21,663 bases of DNA, taken from NCBI GenBank assembly GCA_032718475.1, contig JAUCBJ010003665.1, positions 1 through 21,663 on the forward strand. Direction: 5' to 3'. Positions 9,156 to 18,624 of the stretch are shown here, piece by piece; the first letter of the stretch is position 1, and every line of letters starts with the position of its first letter. The notes below the pieces were generated by a model, which worked only from the letters and a program-made list of their open reading frames with translations, did no database searches and was not told the DNA's origin. The DNA is from Nemertoderma westbladi. Taxonomy: Eukaryota; Xenacoelomorpha; Nemertodermatida; Nemertodermatidae. A program made the translations under genes and the position numbers.

Positions 9156-10739
9156 TTAAACAGTAAGAAGAATCGAGTAAATCTCTGAAACATTCCCTAC
9201 AATGTCCGGAACTCGAGTCTTTAGGGCCAAGTTGACGGTGCGAGAGCCGGGCGACACTTTAATCTCGCCGAGCACCCAAATCCCGTTGCTCAACTTCAAC
9301 GAGGTGTAAATCATCTCGAACTGCTCCCCGACCTGTCGGCGCGCCACAATAAATATATTATTCTGTCGCAACTGCGTCGACGACTCGACTAGGTGTTCCA
9401 CATGGGCGTTCTCCACCGTGTGTTGCGTCTCGTTCGCGCTCGGCATATCTTTCCAGGTCTCTAGGAATACTTTACGCTCCATATCGCCATCCTCTGTGAA
9501 GAGAACGTGGGTCGGAACGAGAGTCGACATGTAGAAAACATCGATGTTATTCTTTATCGCGATCTGGAGATTCATAATCGGTTCCATCCGTTGAACAACT
9601 CCGTTTAGATTCAACGGTAGACTGGTTTCTACGCTCTGGTTGGGTGGAAGCGGCGCCGATATCTGTAAACCCGTGGCCGGAAGTAGCCCGAAGCTGTTCT
9701 TATTAAACTGTATCGCGAAGCCGCCCATAGCCTGCATCGCGCGGTTCGTAAAGGTCAGATCCATAAAGATCTGGCCTTGGCGTCTCGCGAAGGTGCCGCC
9801 AACCTCTAGGCCTTTCCCTTTGGCGGCGGGGAGCCAGACCTCCTTGGGGGGAGTATATACGGATTGGCTGCCCCCCAAGCCGGGGAGACCCAGCCCGAAA
9901 ATATCCCCGAGGTCGCTGAGCGGGAGACTGGCGGCCGAGTCGATGGGGACCCCGCCGCCTAACAACGAGTCGCCCCCCAGCAGGTCGAACACGCCGCCCC
10001 CCGTGGAGGGGGGCGCGGGGGGCCCCAGCATGGTGTCGGGGGGGCCCAGACTCAACGACAACAGATCCTCGACGGCCCCCTGGGCCGCCTCCGCCGTAGG
10101 AATAACCGATCCCGAGACATCCGGGAGAGCTGTAGCTTGATCTCCTTGGGAATCCACCTTGGACGGTAAAACGGCTCGTTTAATCCCCATTCGGCCTTCT
10201 ACGAAGGAAGTCGGAGGTTTATGATAAACGCTCGCTAACGAACCTATATGACAGATAAGTTCGTCTAAAAGCGTCGGTTCTAGTAAGTCCGTCTCCTCCG
10301 ATATCAACGGCTTCTCGGCCAAGACGACCTCCTTAGCCGCGGCCGGATCCGTCGACAGGAGTCGCCAATAGATGTAGCCCCGGTCCCTAAGGTCCGGGTT
10401 GTCGCTCTCCTGCGTGGAGAGACTCAGCACCTGCTGCACCAACTCCTGGGTGTCCGACGGCCGCTTAAGGAACAGCTTCACGATCGATGTCAGCAACTGC
10501 AGTTGCACCTGAACGCTCTCGTCCGAGAATCCCTCTAGGAAACTCTCCAGTAATTCGTCCGCGTTATCGATTCGCTCCGCGTACTCCCCTATTATCCATA
10601 TCATCGCGGCTCTCGCTTCCGGTTCGTCCAAGGTGTCGAGATTCTCGCACAAAGTCGATATTATACTCTCGTATTTGTTGGGATATTTCCGGAATATATC
10701 CTTAATGACGACGATGGCTTCCTGTACGACGTAGTTCAC
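9156..10739 (-). CDS. AP2B1: AP-1/AP-2 complex subunit beta (beta-adaptin), coding exon 2: end of trunk, hinge and ear
   Basis: This exon supplies residues 404-930 of a beta-adaptin, the large subunit of the AP-1 and AP-2 clathrin adaptors that sort cargo at the Golgi/endosomes and plasma membrane. It opens at the acceptor CAG|GTG with VNYVVQEAIVVIKD, continuing directly from LDLIQTK of the upstream exon in phase 0. HEAT-repeat trunk runs to about residue 585 (GYIYWRLLSTDP, SVYHKPP). A Gly/Pro/Leu-rich hinge follows (586-695). The ear is about 700-930, with TNRAMQAMGGFAIQFN, the platform Trp at about 832 (FLETWKDMP) and Tyr at about 881 (YTSLKLSNGIWVL). Total length 930 is close to human AP2B1 (937). 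The hinge clathrin box reads LLSLS (residues 629-633), without the acidic residue of the mammalian LLNLD. Many invertebrates use one beta for both complexes, so AP1B1 is an equally valid name. The GTG at 10739 is a splice-joined Val codon, not a start. Confidence 0.96.
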   Translation of the reverse strand: MNYVVQEAIVVIKDIFRKYPNKYESIISTLCENLDTLDEPEARAAMIWIIGEYAERIDNADELLESFLEGFSDESVQVQLQLLTSIVKLFLKRPSDTQELVQQVLSLSTQESDNPDLRDRGYIYWRLLSTDPAAAKEVVLAEKPLISEETDLLEPTLLDELICHIGSLASVYHKPPTSFVEGRMGIKRAVLPSKVDSQGDQATALPDVSGSVIPTAEAAQGAVEDLLSLSLGPPDTMLGPPAPPSTGGGVFDLLGGDSLLGGGVPIDSAASLPLSDLGDIFGLGLPGLGGSQSVYTPPKEVWLPAAKGKGLEVGGTFARRQGQIFMDLTFTNRAMQAMGGFAIQFNKNSFGLLPATGLQISAPLPPNQSVETSLPLNLNGVVQRMEPIMNLQIAIKNNIDVFYMSTLVPTHVLFTEDGDMERKVFLETWKDMPSANETQHTVENAHVEHLVESSTQLRQNNIFIVARRQVGEQFEMIYTSLKLSNGIWVLGEIKVSPGSRTVNLALKTRVPDIVGNVSEIYSILLTV

Positions 10740-10827
10740 CTGTAAATTTTAAATCAATAAATTTTCTGACAAAGGATATACACCAACTCCCGTAATACAA
10801 CAACGATATTTAGGGGGTCGGAGCCAA

Positions 10828-10850
10828 CCACCCCCAACCCCCCCTCCCCC
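10828..10850 (-). promoter_or_regulatory. G-rich tract in the intron RNA near the 3' splice site
   Basis: On the transcribed RNA sense (minus) this reads as runs of five, seven and five G separated by one or two bases, followed by GG doublets. It could form a G-quadruplex, or pair with the C5 run at the RNA position corresponding to 10813-10817. It sits about 90-110 nt upstream of the acceptor. G runs are known intronic splicing enhancers, but a role here is inference. Confidence 0.35.
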
Positions 10851-10860
10851 TAATTAAGTT

Positions 10861-11150
10861 TCCACCTTGGTGTAGTGGTCGCATTGAATTCACATCTCCC
10901 GTAGGTCGTGGGTTCGATCCTCACATGGGCCAGGGCAGTTTTCGTTTCGGCACGAATGCTTTAAAGGGACCAGCCAGGGCGCATCTCTGCCTTGCATCCT
11001 TAAGTAGGTATATAGCTAAATGAGTACTAGAGTTTCCTCTGGGGGAGTAAAGTCTTCTGGGGGGACCGCACTGGAAATAAGTCGTCCGACGTTGTGCGTA
11101 ATCCCTGGCCTAGCGGCCGAAGAAAATTTACTTTCTTTTACTTTACTGTT
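10861..11150 (+). mobile_element. tRNA-derived SINE inside the adaptin intron
   Basis: The left end is tRNA-like: A box TGGTGTAGTGG at 10868-10878 and B box GGTTCGATCC at 10911-10920, 43 nt apart as in a tRNA. The B box lies inside a stem GTGGG/CTCAC closing the T-loop. The acceptor stem is not convincing, so it is not a working tRNA gene. A body of about 190 nt follows, and the right end has TTTAC-type repeats (11126-11146), a common SINE tail. A weak target-site duplication may be TAATTAAGTT before and TAATTTTGTT after. It is inserted antisense to the host gene. A 5-nt tail repeat and exact 3' end remain estimates. Confidence 0.7.
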
Positions 11151-11325
11151 AATTTTGTTTTCAAATTTCAATAAAATGCTACGAAATTTATTATGAAGAT
11201 AGTTCGACAACTTTTCATACTGCTGGCCCGCCCGGCACAACAACCCGCTGAAAATGCCCATTTAGCAATACGGTAGCAGGCTTTATTCTTCGTATTTGGA
11301 ATGTAATCTAAATATAATGAGAAAA
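11151..11325. other. Unique intron segment between the SINE and the 41-bp array
   Basis: No gene or clear repeat is visible. A minus-strand frame (11016-11261, 81 codons) runs from here into the SINE and has no recognisable family. Confidence 0.4.
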
Positions 11326-14300
11326 CTTGGTTTGTATGAGATCCAGTAAGGTAAACACACTCACCTTGGTTTGTATTAGATCCAGTAAGGTTGAGACACA
11401 CTTACCTTGGTTTGTATTAGATCCATTAAGGTTGAGACACACTTACCTTGGTTTGTATGAGATCCAGTAAGGTTGAGACACACTTACCTTGGTTTGTATG
11501 AGATCCAGTAAGGTTGAGACACACTTACCTTGGTTTGTATTAGATCCATTAAGGTTGAGACACACTTACCTTGGTTTGTATGAGATCCAGTAAGGTTGAG
11601 ACACACTTACCTTGGTTTGTAATAGATCCAGTAAGGTTGAGACACACTTACCTTGGTTTGTATTAGATACAGTAAGGTTGAGACACACTTACCTTGGTTT
11701 GAATTAGATACAGTAAGGTTGAGACACACTTACCTTGGTTTGTATTAGATCCAGTAAGGTTGAGAGACACTTACCTTGGTTTGTATTAGATCCAGTAAGG
11801 TTGAGACACACTTACCTTGGTTTGTATTAGATCCAGTAAGGTTGAGACACACACTTACCTTGGTTTGTAATAAATCCAGTAAGGTTGAGAAACACTTACC
11901 TTGGTTTGTATTAGATCCAGTAAAGTTGAGACACACTTACCTTGGTTTGTATTAGATCCAGTAAAGTTGAGACACACTTACCTTGGTTTGTATTAGATCC
12001 AGTAAGGTTGAGAAACACTTACCTTGGTTTGTATTAGATCCAGTAAAGTTGAGACACACTTACCTTGGTTTGTATTAGATCCAGTAAGGTTGAGAAACAC
12101 TTACCTTGGTTTGTATTAGATCCAGTAAAGTTGAGACACACTTACCTTGGTTTGTATTAGATCCAGTAAAGTTGAGACACACTTACCTTGGTTTGTATTA
12201 GATCCAGTAAAGTTGAGAAACACTTACCTTGGTTTGTATTAGATCCAGTAAAGTTGAGACACACTTACCTTGGTTTGTATTAGATCCAGTAAGGTTGAGA
12301 AACACTTACCTTGGTTTGTAATAAATCCAGTAAGGTTGAGACACACTTACCTTGGTTTGTATGAGATCCAGTAAAGTTGAGACACACTTACCTTGGTTTG
12401 TATTAGATCCAGTAAGGTTGAGACACACTTACCTTGGTTTGTATTAGATACAGTAAGGTTGAGACACACTTACCTTGGTTTGTATTAGATCCAGTAAGGT
12501 TGAGAGACACTTACCTTGGTTTGTATGAGATCCAGTAAGGTTGAGACACACTTACCTTGGTTTGTATTAGATCCAGTAAGGTTGAGAGACACTTACCTTG
12601 GTTTGTATGAGATCCAGTAAGGTTGAGAGACACTTACCTTGGTTTGTATTAGATCCAGTAAGGTTGAGAAACACTTACCTTGGTTTGTAATAAATCCAGT
12701 AAGGTTGAGAAACACTTACCTTGGTTTGTATTAGATCCAGTAAGGTTGAGACACACTTACCTTGGTTTGTATTAGATCCAGTAAGGTTGAGAGACACTTA
12801 CCTTGGTTTGTATGAGATCCAGTAAGGTTGAGAGACACTTACCTTGGTTTGTATTAGATCCAGTAAGGTTGAGAAACACTTACCTTGGTTTGTAATAAAT
12901 CCAGTAAGGTTGAGACACACTTACCTTGGTTTGTATGAGATCCAGTAAGGTTGAGACACACTTACCTTGGTTTGTATTAGATCCAGTAAGGTTGAGACAC
13001 ACTTACCTTGGTTTGTATTAGATCCATTAAGATTGAGACACACTTACCTTGGTTTGTATTAGATCCAGTAAGGTTGAGACACACTTACCTTGGTTTGTAT
13101 GAGATCCAGTAAGGTTGAGACACACTTACCTTGGTTTGTATGAGATCCAGTAAGGTTGAGACACACTTACCTTGGTTTGTATGAGATCCAGTAGGGTTGA
13201 GACACACTTACCTTCGTTTGCATGAGATCCAGTAAGGTTGAGACACACTTACCTTGGTTTGTATTAGATCCGGTAAGGTTGAGAGACACTTACCTTGGTT
13301 TGTATTAGATCCAGTAAGGTTGAGAAACACTTACCTTGGTTTGTAATAAATCCAGTAAGGTTGAGACACACTTACCTTGGTTTGTATGAGATCCAGTAAA
13401 GTTGAGACACACTTACCTTGGTTTGTATTAGATCCAGTAAGGTTGAGACACACTTACCTTGGTTTGTATTAGATCCTGTAAGGTTGAGACACACTTACCT
13501 TGGTTTGTAATAAATCCAGTAAGGTTGAGACACACTTACCTTGGTTTGTATGAGATCCAGTAAAGTTGAGACACACTTACCTTGGTTTGTATTAGATCCA
13601 GTAAGGTTGAGACACACTTACCTTGGTTTGTATTAGATACAGTAAGGTTGAGACACACTTACCTTGGTTTGTATTAGATCCAGTAAGGTTGAGAGACACT
13701 TACCTTGGTTTGTATGAGATCCAGTAAGGTTGAGAGACACTTACCTTGGTTTGTATTAGATCCAGTAAGGTTGAGAAACACTTACCTTGGTTTGTAATAA
13801 ATCCACTAAGGTTGAGAAACACTTACCTTGGTTTGTATTAGATCCAGTAAGGTTGAGAGACACTTACCTTGGTTTGTATGAGATCCAGTAAGGTTGAGAC
13901 ACACTTACCTTGGTTTGTATTAGATCCAGTAAGGTTGAGACACACTTACCTTGGTTTGTATTAGATCCATTAAGGTTGAGACACACTTACCTTGGTTTGT
14001 ATTAGATCCAGTAAGGTTGAGAAACACTTACCTTGGTTTGTAATAAATCCAGTAAGGTTGAGACACACTTACCTTGGTTTGTATGAGATCCAGTAAAGTT
14101 GAGACACACTTACCTTGGTTTGTATTAGATCCAGTAAGGTTGAGACACACTTACCTTGGTTTGTATTAGATCCAGTAAGGTTGAGACACACTTACCTTGG
14201 TTTGTATTAGATCCAGTAAGGTTGAGACACACTTACCTTGGTTTGTATTAGATACAGTAAGGTTGAGACATACTTACCTTGGTTTGTATGAGATCCAGTA

Positions 14301-17300
14301 AGGTTGAGACACACTTACCTTGGTTTGTATTAGATCCAATAAGGTAGAAACACACTTACCTTGTTTTGTATTAGATACAGTAAGGTTGAGACACACTTAC
14401 CTTGGTTTTGTATTAGATCCAGTAAGGTTGAGACACACTTACCTTGGTTTGTATTAGATCCATTAAGGTTGAGACACACTTACCTTGGTTTGTATTAGAT
14501 ACAGTAAGGTTGAGACACACTTACCTTGGTTTGTATTAGATACAGTAAGGTTGAGACACACTTACCTTGGTTTGTATTAGATCCAGTAAGGTTGAGAGAC
14601 ACTTACCTTGGTTTGTATTAGATCCAGTAAGGTTGAGACACACTTACCTTGGTTTGTATGAGATCCAGTAAGGTTGAGACACACTTACCTTGGTTTGTAT
14701 GAGATCCAGTAAGGTTGAGACACACTTACCTTGGTTTGTATTAGATCCAGTAAGGTTGAGAAACACTTACCTTGGTTTTGTATTAGATCCAGTAAGGTTG
14801 AGACACACTTACCTTGGTTTGCATGAGATCCAGTAAGGTTGAGACACACTTACCTTGGTTTGTATGAGATCCAGTACGGTTGAGACACACTTACCTTGGT
14901 TTGTATTAGATACAGTAAGGTTGAGACATACTTACCTTGGTTTGTATGAGATCCAGTAAGGTTGAGACACACTTACCTTGGTTTGTATCAGATACAGTAA
15001 GGTTGAGACACACTTACCTTGGTTTGTATTAGATCCTGTAAGGTTGAGACACACTTACCTTGGTTTGTATTAGATCCAGAAAGGTTGAGACACACTTACC
15101 TTGGTTTGTATTAGATCCAGCAAGGTTGAGAGACACATACCTTGGTTTGTATTAGATCCAGTAAGGTTGAGACACACTTACCTTGGTTTGTATTAGATCC
15201 AGCAAGGTTGAGACACACTAACCTTGCTTTGTATTAGATCCAGTAAGGTTGAGACATACTTACCTTGGTTTGTATTAGATCCAGCAAGGTTGAGACACAC
15301 TTACCTTGGTTAGTATTAGATCCAGCAAGTTTGAGAAACACTTACCTTGGTTTGTATTAGATCCAGTAAGGTTGAGACACACTTACCTTGGTTTGTATTA
15401 GATCCAGTAAGGTTGAGACACACTTACCTTGGTTTGTATTAAATCCAGTAAGGTTGAGACACAATTACCTTGGTTTTGTATTAGATCCAGTAATGTTGAG
15501 ACACACTTATCTTGGTTTGTATTAGATACAGTAAGGTTGAGACACACTTACCTTGGTTTGTATTAGATCCAGTAAGGTTGAGACACACTTACCTTGGTTT
15601 GTATTAGATCCAGTAAGGTTGAGACACACTTATCTTGGTTTGTATTAGATACAGTAAGGTTGAGACACACTTACCTTGGTTTGTATTAGATCCAGTAAGG
15701 TTGAGACACACTTACCTTGGTTTGTATTAGATCCAATAAGGTAGAAACACACTTACCTTGTTTTGTATTAGATACAGTAAGGTTGAGACACACTTACCTT
15801 GGTTTTGTATTAGATCCAGTAAGGTTGAGACACACTTACCTTGGTTTGTATTAGATCCTGTAAGGTTGAGAAACACTTACCTTGGTTTGTATTAGATACA
15901 GTAAGGTTGAGACACACTTACCTTGGTTTGTATTAGATCCAGCAAGGTTGAGACACACTTACCTTGGTTTGTATTAGATCCATTAAGGTTGAGACACACT
16001 TACCTTGGTTTGTATTAGATCCAGTAAGGTTGAGACACACTTACCTTGGTTTGTATGAGATCCAGTAAGGTTGAGACACACTTACCTTGGTTTGTATGAG
16101 ATCCAGTAAGGTTGAGACACACTTACCTTGGTTTGTATGAGATCCAGTAGGGTTGAGACACACTTACCTTGGTTTTGTATTAGATCCAGTAAGGTTGAGA
16201 CACACTTACCTTGGTTTGCATGAGATCCAGTAAGGTTGAGACACACTTACCTTGGTTTGTATTAGATCCAGTAAGGTTGAGACACACTTACCTTGGTTTG
16301 TATTAGATCCAGTAAGGTAGACATTAACCTTGGTTTGTATTAGATCCAGAAAGGTTGAGACACACTTACCTTGGTTTGTATTAGATCCAGCAAGGTTGAG
16401 AGACACTTACCTTGGTTTGTATTAGATCCAGTAAGGTTGAGACACACTTACCTTGGTTTGTATTAGATCCAGCAAGGTTGAGACACACTAACCTTGCTTT
16501 GTATTAGATCCATTAAGGTTGAGATACACTTACCTTGGTTTGTATTAGATCCAGCAAGGTTGAGACACACTTACCTTGGTTTGTATTAGATCCAGCAAGT
16601 TTGAGAGACACTTACCTTGATTTGTATTAGATCCAGCAAGTTTGAGAGACACTTACCTTGATTTGTATTAGATCCAGTAAGGTTGAGACACACTTACCTT
16701 GGTTTGTATTAGATCCAGTAAGGTTGAGACACACTTACCTTGGTTTGTATTAAATCCAGTAAGGTTGAGACACAATTACCTTGGTTTTGTATTAGATCCA
16801 GTAATGTTGAGACATAGTTACCTTGGTTTGTATTAGATACAGTAAGGTTGAGACACACTTACCTTGGTTTGTATTAGATTCAGTAAGGTTGAGACACACT
16901 TACCTTGGTTTGTATTAGATCCAGTAAGGTAGAAACACACTTACCTTGTTTTGTATTAGATACAGTAAGGTTGAGACACACTTACCTTGGTTTGTATTAG
17001 ATCCATTAAGATTGAGACACACTTACCTTGGTTTGTATTAGATCCAGTAAGGTTGAGACACACTTACCTTGGTTTGTATGAGATCCAGTAAGGTTGAGAC
17101 ACACTTACCTTGGTTTGTATGAGATCCAGTAAGGTTGAGACACACTTACCTTGGTTTGTATGAGATCCAGTAGGGTTGAGACACACTTACCTTGGTTTTG
17201 TATTAGATCCAGTAAGGTTGAGACACACTTACCTTCGTTTGCATGAGATCCAGTAAGGTTGAGACACACTTACCTTGGTTTGTATTAGATCCAGTAAGGT

Positions 17301-18624
17301 TGAGACACACTTACCTTGGTTTGTATTAGATCCAGTAAGGTTGAGACACACACTTACCTTGGTTTGTATTAGATCCAGTAAGGTTGAGACACACTTACCT
17401 TGGTTTGTATGAGATCCAGTAAGGTAGACACTTACCTTGGTTTGTATTAGATCCAGAAAGGTTGAGACACACTTACCTTGGTTTGTATTAGATCCATTAA
17501 GGTTGAGACACACTTACCTTGGTTTGTATTAGATCCAGTAAGGTTGAGACACACTTACCTTGGTTTGTATTAGATCCAGTAAGGTTGAGACACACACTTA
17601 CCTTGGTTTGTATTAGATCCATTAAGGTTGAGACACACTTACCTTGGTTTGTATTAGATCCAGTAAGGTTGAGACACACTTACTTTGGTTTGTATTAGAT
17701 CCAGTAAGGTTGAGACACAATTACCTTGGTTTGTATTAGAACCAGTAAGGTTGAGACACACTTACCTTGGTTTGTATTAGATCCATTAAGGTTGAGACAC
17801 ACTTACCTTGGTTTGTATTAGATCCAGTAAGGTTGAGACACACTTACCTTGGTTTGTATTAGATCCAGTAAGGTTGAGACACACACTTACCTTGGTTTGT
17901 ATTAGATCCAGTAAGGTTGAGACACACTTACCTTGGTTTGTATTAGATCCAGTAAGGTTGAGACACACTTACCTTGGTTTGTATTAGATCCAGTAAGGTT
18001 GAGACACACTTACCTTGGTTTGTATTAGATCCAGTAAGGTTAAGACACACTTACCTTGGTTTGTATTAGATCCAGTAAGGTTGAGACACACTTACCTTGG
18101 TCTGTATGAGATCCAGTAAGGTTGAGACATACTTACCTTGGTTTGTATGAGATCCAGTAAGGTTGAGACACACTTACCTTGGTTTGTATTAGATCCAGTA
18201 AGGTTGAGACACACTTACCTTGGTTTGTATTAGATCCAGTAAGGTTGAGACACACTTACCTTGGTTTGTATTAAATCCAGTAAGGTTGAGACACACTTAC
18301 CTTGGTTTGTATGAGATCCAGTAAGGTTGAGACACACTTACCTTGGTTTGTATTAGATACAGTAAGGTTGAGACACACTTACCTTGGTTTGTATTAGATC
18401 CAGTAAGGTTGAGACACACTTACCTTGGTTTGTATTAGATCCAGTAAGGTAGACACACTTACCTTGGTTTGTATTAGATCCAGTAAGGTTGAGACACACT
18501 TACTTTGGTTTGTATTAGATCCAGTAAGGTTGAGACACACTTACCTTGGTTTGTATTAGATCCAGTAAGGTTGAGACACACTTACCTTGGTTTGTATGAG
18601 ATCCAGTAAGGTAGACACACACTT
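11326..18624 (-). repeat. 41-bp minisatellite built from the adaptin exon end and its splice donor, about 178 copies
   Basis: The minus-strand unit is AAGTGTGTCTC, then codons for a TLLDLIQTK-like end, closing with CCAAGGT; total 41 bp. The consensus unit encodes the adaptin residues [13 protein letters not shown] plus GT, and the coding exon itself (18586-18624) is the first copy. At each unit junction the bases read AAG|GTAAGTG, a near-consensus 5' splice site. Most units are 41 bp, with 39- and 43-bp variants made by gain or loss of a GT/CA pair. Recurrent variants are CTC/CTA in the Leu codon, CCAG/CCAT/ACAG, and GAGACAC/GAGAAAC/GAGAGAC on the plus strand. Blocks of about 29-34 units are repeated within the array. 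The far edge (11326) ends AAG|TTTTCTC and lacks a donor. Open frames repeating [12 protein letters not shown] or VSVSQPYWI are by-products. Confidence 0.97.
18581..18588 (-). promoter_or_regulatory. Productive 5' splice site of adaptin coding exon 1
   Basis: AAG|GTAAG with exon ending at 18586. It is the only donor of the array that joins in frame to the acceptor at 10740 without extra sequence. The next copy, at 18544, is an equally good donor by sequence. Confidence 0.85.

Larger units (their letters stand above)
10740..18585 (-). other. Single 7,846-bp intron of the adaptin gene
   Basis: The donor is ACCAAG|GTAAGTG at 18585 and the acceptor TTTACAG|GTG at 10740. Joining them restores DLIQTK-VNYVVQ, exactly the conserved beta-adaptin sequence, in phase 0. 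From the donor side, the intron consists of about 7.26 kb of the 41-bp splice-site minisatellite, a 185-nt unique segment, a tRNA-derived SINE in opposite orientation, a G-rich tract and the acceptor region. A candidate branch sequence TTGAT lies about 15 nt before the acceptor. This is the only intron inside the 930-codon reading frame. Confidence 0.93.

Noticed and set aside
9640-10140. 166-codon plus-strand ORF
   Set aside because: It is the antisense shadow of the GC-rich adaptin hinge exon.
10861-10930. Functional tRNA gene
   Set aside because: A and B boxes and the T-arm are present, but a proper acceptor stem and anticodon arm are not, and a SINE body and tail follow.
11016-11401. Two short minus-strand ORFs in the intron (81 and 77 codons)
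   Set aside because: They run across the SINE body, unique intron sequence and the array edge, and resemble no family.
11326-18585. Many minus-strand open frames of 60-94 codons with [12 protein letters not shown] and similar repeats
   Set aside because: They are translations of the 41-bp intronic repeat, which cycles through all three frames; they have no starts or ends of their own and vary with each indel.
11326-18585. CRISPR-like array
   Set aside because: The units are directly contiguous with no unique spacers, lie in an animal intron, and derive from the neighbouring exon.
18556-18585. Residues VSVSQPYWI as the natural C-terminal end of the exon 1 protein
   Set aside because: Splicing at 18585 to 10739 restores the conserved adaptin sequence exactly, so these residues come from reading through the donor.
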